Shown one piece after another: positions 1 through 4,632 of a DNA stretch of 10,824 nucleotides. Position 1 is the first letter of the stretch, and the number at the start of each line of letters is the position of its first letter. Source of the stretch: Bacillota bacterium (GTDB taxonomy: Bacteria; Bacillota; GCA-003054495; Carboxydocellales; JAJZTU01); the NCBI GenBank assembly GCA_021848765.1, contig JAJZTU010000098.1:1-10824 (forward strand). Direction: 5' to 3'. Made by a program: the position numbers and the translations under genes. Below the pieces are notes generated by a model. That model was not told the DNA's origin and made no database searches. It saw only the letters and a list, made by a program, of their open reading frames with translations.

Positions 1-879
1 ACTTTGACAAAGCGCTTACCGTACTTTAGAGCTTTATATTCAATATATCTAAGGAACTGCGACCAGCCGGCGTCAGCTATACTCTTAGCCAGCCGGTGGT
101 TGCGAGCCATGTTTTTTACGGCCAGATCCTCTGCTGCAATAAGGTCCTGCTCTTTAATTAGTCTATTTGATAGTTTATGGTGAAAATCTTTTCGTTGGTT
201 AGCAACCTTCAGGTGTTTTTTGGCCAGTTTCCCCTTAGCCTTCCGGCGATTTTTAGAACCCTTCTGTTTTCGTGAGAGTTGGCGGTGCAGCCTCTTCAGA
301 TACTTCTCCGTCTTTCGGAGATACCGGGGATTGGCGATCAACTCACCCTCTGAGGTGGCAATAAAGGAATTGAGGCCCATGTCAATGCCTAGCTCTTTTT
401 GAGTAGTAGTGTTAACTCCAACAGATAAATCTGCTTCACAAGTGAGGTTAGCATACCAACCATCCGACTTCCGTTTTATATTTATCCTGCTCACCCGGGT
501 CGGCTCAAACTTCCGATGGGTATTGATTTTCACAAAACCAATCTTGGAAAGATATAACAAGCCTTGTTCGATCTTGGCAAAAGTTTTCTTTACCACATCC
601 ACCTGGGGGTAGGTGAATGAGTTATAGTGATCCTTTCCTTTGAACCTGGGGTATCTCGCCCTGCCTTCGAAGAAGTTTTGGAAGGCGGTATCCAAACGAC
701 GCAGTACATCCTGGAGAACCTGAGACTGGATGTTTTTGAACTCGGGGAGTTCTCTTCCACCCTATTTGCCGTTGCTCCAAGGCGGCATTATACAGTTGAC
801 GGCACTGCTCAATAGTTTGGTTCAGCAAGCCTTCCTGCTCTTTGGAGGGATATATTCTGAATGAGTAGGTAGTCTGCAC
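1..879 (-). pseudogene. tnpB: Broken TnpB (OrfB) of an IS200/IS605-type element; 3' end off the left edge
   Basis: TnpB is the RNA-guided RuvC-like nuclease found in IS200/IS605 and IS1341-type elements. The GTG at 879, behind GGTGGTG, opens a typical N-terminus (YSFRIYPSKEQ, then QLYNAALEQR). This frame departs from the family after about QIGWK. A second frame then carries the rest without a stop from about 765 to base 1: ELPEFKNIQSQVLQDVL, the LDTAFQNFF region, DGWYANLTCEAD, the RuvC-I block LGIDMGLNSFIAT with its catalytic Asp (about 378), and the RuvC-II block AAEDLAVKNMARNHRLAKS with its Glu (about 134). The zinc ribbon and RuvC-III Asp would lie beyond the left edge. Relatives usually have some 15-20 more residues between AALEQR and the PEFK-QSQVLQ block, so one out-of-frame deletion near 745-770 would explain both the shift and the shortening. 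The protein is probably inactive. The family assignment is firm; the deletion model is inferred. Confidence 0.9.
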
Positions 880-911
880 AAGTTCACCACCTTTGGTAAC
901 TCTATACTCCC

Positions 912-940
912 ATTATACCAAATATAAGTTCGGAAAACAA
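912..940 (-). promoter_or_regulatory. Candidate sigma-A promoter of tnpB
   Basis: Read on the minus strand, TTGTTT (935-940) and a perfect TATAAT (912-917) are separated by exactly 17 bases. They lie about 33 bases upstream of the tnpB GTG. Position and spacing fit a vegetative promoter inside the element end. No experimental support is available. Confidence 0.5.
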
Positions 941-954
941 CAAAAAATGGCAAT

Positions 955-1086
955 TCATCCCCCGCCTTCACTTCTGTTAGAGGCGGGAGAATTCTTGCCG
1001 AGTTGTGTTAAAAAAGGGACCAGGCCTTGATTAAGATCAGTAACCAGGTGACCCATACTCAATAGAAGCAGAACTCCCTTTCTCAT
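955..1086 (-). pseudogene. N-terminal remnant of an MFS transporter, cut by the TnpB element
   Basis: An ATG at 1086 follows an excellent ribosome binding site (AGGAGGG, 1093-1099). It opens a 43-codon frame whose start, MRKGVLLLLSMGHLVTDLNQ, looks like the first transmembrane helix of a major-facilitator exporter of the fosmidomycin-resistance (Fsr) type, in which a GH-TD-NQGALP-LLPFL pattern is common. After about residue 27 (LVPFLTQL) the frame runs into the hairpin-bearing element end and stops at 955-957. A full transporter would need about 400 residues. I infer that the IS insertion removed or displaced the rest, which may continue left of the window. The expected ALPA residues are also missing, so a small deletion may be present. 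The 26-28 informative residues are too few to be sure of the subfamily. Confidence 0.55.
961..987. repeat. Inverted repeat, probable left-end hairpin of the IS200/IS605-type element
   Basis: CCCGCCT (961-967) and AGGCGGG (981-987) form a perfect 7-bp stem with a 13-base loop, about 80 bases upstream of the tnpB start. IS200/IS605 elements have subterminal hairpins instead of terminal inverted repeats, and this position suits the left end. The exact element boundary is not visible; it should fall between about 987 and 1025, where similarity to the transporter fragment stops. A TTTAAC (minus strand, 1007-1012) resembles the target of H. pylori IS605, but this may be chance. Confidence 0.5.
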
Positions 1087-1136
1087 GCCCCACCCTCCTG
1101 TTGCTCCCGATAATAATGCCAATCATCCTTGATAAT

Positions 1137-1165
1137 ATTATAACGCAAAAAAGCCTGTTCTCCAA
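1137..1165 (-). promoter_or_regulatory. Possible promoter of the MFS remnant, overlapping the upstream terminator
   Basis: On the minus strand TTGGAG (1160-1165) and TATAAT (1137-1142) are 17 bases apart and lie about 50 bases upstream of the remnant's ATG. The -35 hexamer falls in the loop and arm of the terminator of the preceding gene. The -10 is perfect; the -35 is only fair. Confidence 0.35.
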
Positions 1166-1176
1166 ATAGAACAGGC
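1147..1176 (-). terminator. Intrinsic terminator of the HD-GYP gene
   Basis: On the minus strand GCCTGTTCT pairs perfectly with AGAACAGGC (1153-1161 and 1168-1176) around a 6-base loop and is followed by six T (1147-1152). It lies 20 bases after the HD-GYP stop codon. Confidence 0.85.
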
Positions 1177-1195
1177 CTAACCCTCAATGCACTGA

Positions 1196-2302
1196 CTAGA
1201 TTCGCCTCCCAACCTCCTGGATTGAAGGCAAATGCTCAGCACCCTCATTAAGCAGTTGAATTATCTTAACCGACTCTTTTTTGGCCAGGTCAATCTCCTG
1301 TAGTTCCGTGACCTTATTCCTTTGTACGTCAAGAATGACCCTGACCACAGGCTGCGTGGGAAAATTTCTGTGATTATCCACCACAATAGCTATTTCCCCG
1401 CTGTTCAAGGCCACAATACTTCCTATGGGGTAAACAGCAATATTACCCAAAAAAGCTTTGGTCACTGCCGAATCAAAATACTGCCCGGTGAGGTTCACGA
1501 TTTTGCGCATTGCCTCGTACGTGTGACAGGCCCTGCGCTGCAACCTGTCTGTGGTTAACTGGTCATAGGCATCAGCAACTGCTACAATCCGGGCATATTC
1601 ATGAATTTCGGTATCTTTAAGTCCCCGGGGATATCCTGTCCCGTCTACCCGTTCATGATGCTGGAAGGCCACATGTGCAGAGAGGATGCTCAGTTCCGGT
1701 TGGGCACGCAGTGTCTCAAAACCATAATGGGTATGCAGTTTAAACTGCTCGAACTCACTCTCGGTTAGGGCTCCGGCTTTGTCCAGAATGCTTTTGTCTA
1801 GCTGAGTTTTACCCAGGTCATGGAGCAAAGCGCCTACGCCCAGATTCTGCAGTTGAATTTCATTGTAGGCCATGGATATTCCCGTAAGCAGCGCCAGTAC
1901 AGCCACATTGACACAGTGCCCGAAAATATAGTCATCATGGGCACGGATATCGGTCAAATTAATCAGTACCTGCCGGTTACCCAAAAGTTCGTCTACAAGC
2001 GAATTAACTACATTTTTGGCTGCTGCGATATCCACCCGTTTATAGCGCTGAACTCCTGAGAAAATATCCTTAACAGCCTTTTGAGCTTGCATTCTCATCT
2101 GCTCAGATATAACATCAGGAACCTCCAGGTCTCCGATTTGTTCCCTAATAAAGACAGCGGGAATGTTCAGTTCGATCAGGCGCTGAATAAAATTAGGGGA
2201 TAGTACCATTCCGCCGGATAGCAAGACGTTGCCCGAAGCATTGAAAATAGTCTTGGCCAGAACCATCCCGGGCTGAAGTTCTTCTATACTGACTTTTCGC
2301 AT
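1196..2302 (-). CDS. HD-GYP domain cyclic-di-GMP phosphodiesterase
   Basis: This protein is expected to hydrolyse the second messenger c-di-GMP in the cytoplasm. Numbering from the upstream GTG (2311), residues 1-110 form an N-terminal region often found ahead of HD-GYP domains in Firmicutes (ELQPGMVLAKTIFNASGNVLL). The HD-GYP core spans about 120-285: H132, the LLHDLGK motif with H164-D165, the HHERVDGTGYP signature at 218-228, and ADAYDQLTTDR at 246-256. A C-terminal beta-rich segment (about 290-345, YPIGSIVALNSGEIAIVV) is common in this group. No membrane segment or receiver domain is seen. I prefer the ATG at 2302 (codon 4 of the longer frame) because AAGGGTG lies about 6 bases upstream, while the GTG at 2311 is part of that ribosome binding site. 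The gene is transcribed alone, away from the diguanylate cyclase, and its leader carries a c-di-GMP riboswitch. Phosphodiesterase activity is inferred from intact motifs. Confidence 0.93.
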   Translation of the reverse strand: MRKVSIEELQPGMVLAKTIFNASGNVLLSGGMVLSPNFIQRLIELNIPAVFIREQIGDLEVPDVISEQMRMQAQKAVKDIFSGVQRYKRVDIAAAKNVVNSLVDELLGNRQVLINLTDIRAHDDYIFGHCVNVAVLALLTGISMAYNEIQLQNLGVGALLHDLGKTQLDKSILDKAGALTESEFEQFKLHTHYGFETLRAQPELSILSAHVAFQHHERVDGTGYPRGLKDTEIHEYARIVAVADAYDQLTTDRLQRRACHTYEAMRKIVNLTGQYFDSAVTKAFLGNIAVYPIGSIVALNSGEIAIVVDNHRNFPTQPVVRVILDVQRNKVTELQEIDLAKKESVKIIQLLNEGAEHLPSIQEVGRRI

Positions 2303-2321
2303 CCTAATCACCCTTTTCAGT

Positions 2322-2359
2322 AATCAAAAGCCTGTTCCGGGTTAGGCCAGAACAGGCTT
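2322..2359 (-). terminator. Leader terminator hairpin, likely riboswitch expression platform of the HD-GYP gene
   Basis: On the minus strand AAGCCTGTTC and GAACAGGCTT form a perfect 10-bp stem (2328-2337 with 2350-2359) around a 12-base loop. A modest T-rich tract (TTTTGATTA) follows. It lies between the c-di-GMP-I aptamer and the start codon, where an attenuating terminator is expected. The short T run makes it weaker than the other terminators here. Confidence 0.6.
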
Positions 2360-2402
2360 ACAGTATCTTTGGCAGATGCAGTCAGCTATCATGCTTGATA
2401 CT

Positions 2403-2505
2403 TTATTCCCCCGGCGACCCGGCTGTCGTAACAGGCTGGCTGTTGTAGACCCGTGGCTTTGCGTCCCCGACTTTCATCGAGTTTGCCTTTACAAAAGGAA
2501 AATAA
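2403..2505 (-). ncRNA. Cyclic-di-GMP-I (GEMM-I) riboswitch upstream of the HD-GYP gene
   Basis: Read on the minus strand, the segment has the hallmarks of the GEMM-I aptamer in order. These are GGCAAA (ending the 5' side), a 6-bp hairpin closed by a GAAA tetraloop (CTCGAT-GAAA-GTCGGG), the conserved GACGCAAAGCC (2455-2465), a second arm with apical hairpin AACAG-CCAGC-CTGTT, and the closing ACAGCCGGGTCGCCG. A 9-bp P1 with two G-U pairs is possible between 2497-2505 and 2403-2411. The class binds c-di-GMP, so the RNA should adjust expression of the enzyme that destroys its own ligand. The direction (on or off) cannot be read with certainty. I see no convincing -35/-10 pair for this transcript. 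Confidence 0.92.
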
Positions 2506-2599
2506 TTTATATCGGAATAGTTTCTTAATTTCGCCATAACTCTCCATAATCCTTCTTTTCCAGTAAATTTCGCCAGTAATTTCCTCATCTTGTATAAGC

Positions 2600-2626
2600 T
2601 AAAGTATGAAAAGATTTTTTCGATAT
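2600..2626 (+). promoter_or_regulatory. Candidate sigma-28 (SigD/FliA-type) promoter of the PAS-GGDEF gene
   Basis: TAAA (2600-2603, in the context TAAAGTAT), exactly 15 bases, then TTCGATAT (2619-2626). This resembles the Bacillus SigD consensus TAAA-N15-GCCGATAT, with 4/4 matches in the -35 and 6/8 in the -10. It lies about 50 bases before the ATG. This rests on one sequence match and could be chance. Confidence 0.45.
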
Positions 2627-2674
2627 TAGTGTTAAAAGAATGAGGAGCCGGCTGGAAACGAGGTGTAAGCTGAA

Positions 2675-3574
2675 ATGAACCAGGATTTCTGTAAGGAACT
2701 TTTAGATGATTTGCATGACGGAGTGTATTTTGTTGACCGGGACAGAAAGATTATCTACTGGAATAAAGGAGCCGAGCGGATTACCGGTTACAAGAGTTCA
2801 GAGGTAATGGAAACGCATTGCCGGGATAACATACTAATTCATATAAACAATGAGGGAGTTAACCTCTGTTTAAGTTCCTGCCCGGTCGCGGCAACAATTA
2901 GTGACGGGGTTCCCCGGGAAATGGAGTTGTATCTTCACCATAAGGACGGATACCGGCTGCCTGTTTGGGTACGCGTGACTCCATTACGCGATGCAAACGG
3001 GAAAATTGTCGGTGCGGTCGAAATATTCAGTGACAACTCAGCTAAGGTGGCATTACTAGAGATGATCGAAGAACTAAAAAAAGAGGCATATATGGATTTC
3101 ATTACCGGACTGGCGAATCGACACTATAGTGAAGTATGCCTGGATAACCGGTATCGCGAAATGTTAAGATATGGTTGGTCATTTGGGGTTATTTTTATGG
3201 ACTTAGATAATTTTAAAATTGTTAACGACCAATTTGGTCACGCTGTTGGCGACAAGGTGTTAAAAATGGTGGCTCAGGCACTGTTAAAAAGTTCGAGATC
3301 TTTTGACTTAGTTGGTCGATGGTCTGGGGATGAGTTCATTGCTATTGTATTAAACGTCAACAAAAACAGGCTTGCTTCCATTGCCGAAAGGTTCCGTATG
3401 CTGGTTGAACAGTCGAAAATTATTGTAGGCTCAAATAGCGTTGGGGTAACTGTTTCTGTCGGTGCTGCGCTTGCAGAACCGGACGAGTCAGTAGAGACTT
3501 TGTTAAAGAAAGTAGACAGACTAATGTACTGTAGTAAGTCCGCCGGTGACAACCGGGTATCTTTAAGTAGTTAA
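2675..3574 (+). CDS. PAS-GGDEF diguanylate cyclase
   Basis: The enzyme should make c-di-GMP from two GTP in the cytoplasm. A PAS sensor domain covers about residues 8-120 (LHDGVYFVDRDRKIIYWNKG, then GAVEIFSDNS), with a short helical linker (about 121-137) leading into the GGDEF domain (about 138-297). Visible cyclase features are DFITGLANRHY (141-151), the metal-binding FMDLDNFK (D176, D178), NDQFGHAVGD (184-193), and a signature reading SGDEF (217-221) in place of GGDEF. That variant is known from active cyclases. The product-inhibition I-site RxxD is present as RSFD (208-211), exactly five residues upstream. The PAS domain carries C65 and C70 in NLCLSSCP, a feature shared by a subset of PAS-GGDEF proteins; its ligand is unknown. 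GAGGTG lies 9 bases before the ATG. There is no transmembrane segment. It is divergent from the HD-GYP gene and convergent with the secreted coiled-coil gene. Confidence 0.93.
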   Translation: MNQDFCKELLDDLHDGVYFVDRDRKIIYWNKGAERITGYKSSEVMETHCRDNILIHINNEGVNLCLSSCPVAATISDGVPREMELYLHHKDGYRLPVWVRVTPLRDANGKIVGAVEIFSDNSAKVALLEMIEELKKEAYMDFITGLANRHYSEVCLDNRYREMLRYGWSFGVIFMDLDNFKIVNDQFGHAVGDKVLKMVAQALLKSSRSFDLVGRWSGDEFIAIVLNVNKNRLASIAERFRMLVEQSKIIVGSNSVGVTVSVGAALAEPDESVETLLKKVDRLMYCSKSAGDNRVSLSS

Positions 3575-3601
3575 CGCGAGATGTTGAGCATATTTAAAAG
3601 C

Positions 3602-3629
3602 AAAACCCCCGACCTTTAGTCGAGGGTTT
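3602..3629. terminator. Bidirectional terminator between convergent genes
   Basis: AAACCCCCGAC and GTCGAGGGTTT pair around CTTTA with one C-A mismatch. T-rich sequence follows on the plus strand (after the cyclase) and TTTT on the minus strand (after the secreted protein). The hairpin sits between two stop codons about 60 bases apart. Confidence 0.8.
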
Positions 3630-3636
3630 CTGCAGT

Positions 3637-4320
3637 TTATTGAGCAGCTATAGCAGCATCGGCTTCGGCCTTAGCCTGGGCCGCTGTAGCTTGTTTGGCC
3701 AGGAGAGCAGCTAGCTTTTGTTGCATTTTGGTCAGTTGAGTCTGAAGTTCCGTAATTTTTCTTTGGGTTTGGGCCGCCTTTTTCTTCAATTTTAGAGCTT
3801 TATTCAGTTGTTTCTGCTGCTCTTTTAGCTTGGCCAGTTCTTTTTTCGCCTTTTGTTCTGACAGCTTAGCTTCTTTGGCTTGAGCGATGATTTCCTGTTT
3901 TAACTGTTTAGCCAAGGCATTAAGGCGATGGATTTTTTGTTGTGCTGACTTGAACACTGCATTATCCTTGGCTTTGCGCGCAGCTTTCATTTCTGTGACT
4001 GCTTCCAGTTTTAATTGATGGATAGCTTTGGCAATGACGGGGATATCCTTTTTGCCGGAGACTAATTTGTGAATTTCAGTCTTGGCGTCAGGGTTTTTGG
4101 GATCAGCTAACAATGTAGTCAGTACAGCTTTAACTTGGTCAATAGGTACGGGCGTGACTACCGGAGTTTGGATCGGGTTTTGGGCCGTGGTTTGGATGTA
4201 GGTTTCGCCGGAAACGGTTGTGGAGGTAGAATTAGGAGCAGTAGTGTCGGCGAAAACAGCGGAAATGGGACCGAAGGTCATTACAGCAGCGACAAAAGCA
4301 GCAAGCAGTCTTTTTTTTAT
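3637..4320 (-). CDS. Secreted lysine/alanine/glutamine-rich coiled-coil protein under c-di-GMP riboswitch control; probable ATA start
   Basis: Function unknown. From the first in-frame ATG (4281) there are 214 codons, but that start has no ribosome binding site and lies inside a signal peptide. Reading upstream, 13 more codons (I-KKR-LLAAFVAAV) restore a textbook Sec signal peptide: KKR, a hydrophobic core, and AVFA before D25 as the cleavage site. GGGGAGGG lies about 7 bases before the ATA at 4318-4320, so ATA is the best start codon. The mature protein (about 203 residues) begins with a Thr/Ser/Pro/Gln-rich stretch (to about residue 59) and then a helical part. The last ~125 residues form a long, strongly basic coiled coil (KEAKLSEQKAKKELAKLKEQ, KITELQTQLTKMQQKL), ending in an Ala-rich tail. 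It has no Cys or Trp, no LPxTG sorting signal and no visible enzyme motif. It could be a wall-associated or extracellular matrix protein. That it is secreted is well supported; its role is not known. Confidence 0.8.
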   Translation of the reverse strand: MKKRLLAAFVAAVMTFGPISAVFADTTAPNSTSTTVSGETYIQTTAQNPIQTPVVTPVPIDQVKAVLTTLLADPKNPDAKTEIHKLVSGKKDIPVIAKAIHQLKLEAVTEMKAARKAKDNAVFKSAQQKIHRLNALAKQLKQEIIAQAKEAKLSEQKAKKELAKLKEQQKQLNKALKLKKKAAQTQRKITELQTQLTKMQQKLAALLAKQATAAQAKAEADAAIAAQ

Positions 4321-4350
4321 AAAAAATCCCTCCCCAAAAAATTAGTTGGT

Positions 4351-4382
4351 AAAAAAATTGCCCCCATCCGGCCGGATAGGGG
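4351..4382 (-). terminator. Intrinsic terminator in the riboswitch leader (expression platform)
   Basis: On the minus strand CCCCTATCC pairs with GGATGGGGG (9 bp, one T-G) around GGCC, followed by CAA and seven T (4351-4357). It lies between the c-di-GMP-I aptamer and the start of the secreted coiled-coil gene, so ligand-controlled termination is expected. Confidence 0.85.
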
Positions 4383-4389
4383 TTTTAAT

Positions 4390-4484
4390 ACCTCGATACC
4401 CGGCAACTGGCTGGCATGGTAACATGTACCGAAGCCCCTGTAGCTTTGCGTCACCACCTTTCGATGGGTTTGCCTTTTTCGGTT
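4390..4484 (-). ncRNA. Cyclic-di-GMP-I (GEMM-I) riboswitch upstream of the secreted coiled-coil gene
   Basis: On the minus strand the segment reads almost as the GEMM-I consensus: GGCAAACCCATCGAAAGG (GAAA tetraloop hairpin), then GTGACGCAAAGCTACAGGGG, a CGGTACATGTTACCATG hairpin, and CCAGCCAGTTGCCGGGTATC. A TATAAT lies just upstream and a strong terminator just downstream. The aptamer 3' segment CCGGGTA (4397-4403) is complementary to TATCCGG of the terminator (4372-4378). That offers a simple antiterminator which ligand binding would abolish, predicting an off-switch (inference). Confidence 0.95.
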
Positions 4485-4491
4485 TTGACAT

Positions 4492-4497
4492 ATTATA
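4492..4497 (-). promoter_or_regulatory. -10 element of the second riboswitch transcript
   Basis: A perfect TATAAT on the minus strand lies about 8 bases before the riboswitch 5' stem. I see no good -35 at 16-18 bases (CCCAAA at 17), so the promoter may need an activator or another sigma factor. Confidence 0.5.
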
Positions 4498-4501
4498 CGA
4501 A

Positions 4502-4595
4502 TGAGGAAAATTTTTTTGGGGGGACCAACAAAATTTTTTGCTTGTAATTTTGTATGAGGAAAAAGGTGGTATAAGTATTAAAAAGTGAGGAAAAA
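4502..4595 (+). repeat. Three direct copies of TGAGGAAAA before the germination operon
   Basis: TGAGGAAAA occurs at 4502-4510, 4555-4563 and 4586-4594, all in one orientation, in the AT-rich gap between the second riboswitch and the ger operon. The first copy overlaps the region upstream of the minus-strand TATAAT. The copies could be a regulator site or simple low-complexity sequence. Confidence 0.35.
4552..4580 (+). promoter_or_regulatory. Weak candidate sigma-G (forespore) promoter of the ger operon
   Basis: GTATG (4552-4556) matches the sigma-G -35 consensus GHATR. Seventeen bases later AGTATTA matches the -10 consensus CATWHTA at five of seven positions. GerA-family operons are made in the forespore under sigma-G in Bacillus, so such a site is expected here. 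The match is loose. Confidence 0.25.
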
Positions 4596-4632
4596 TATTC
4601 AAGGAAATAAATAATTCTGGGTAACCAGTACG

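Noticed and set aside
220..815. Short plus-strand frames (220-402, 409-612, 627-815)
   Set aside because: They are antisense to the continuous TnpB reading frame.
961..987. Hairpin considered as a terminator or CRISPR repeat
   Set aside because: No T run on either strand and only one copy; an IS-end hairpin explains it better.
2506..2535. Sigma-28-like -10 (TCCGATAT, minus strand 2509-2516) or TATAAA (2506-2511) as promoter of riboswitch 1
   Set aside because: No TAAA lies at 15 bases (the bases there are GGCG) and no fair -35 lies 17 bases from TATAAA. The location suits a promoter, but the elements are too poor to call.
2403..2588. 61-codon open frame on the minus strand upstream of the HD-GYP gene
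   Set aside because: Its second half lies entirely in the c-di-GMP-I aptamer, its composition is not family-like, and it lacks a ribosome binding site.
4342..4602. 86-codon minus-strand frame over the second riboswitch and terminator
   Set aside because: It spans the aptamer, terminator and promoter of the secreted-protein leader and encodes low-complexity sequence.
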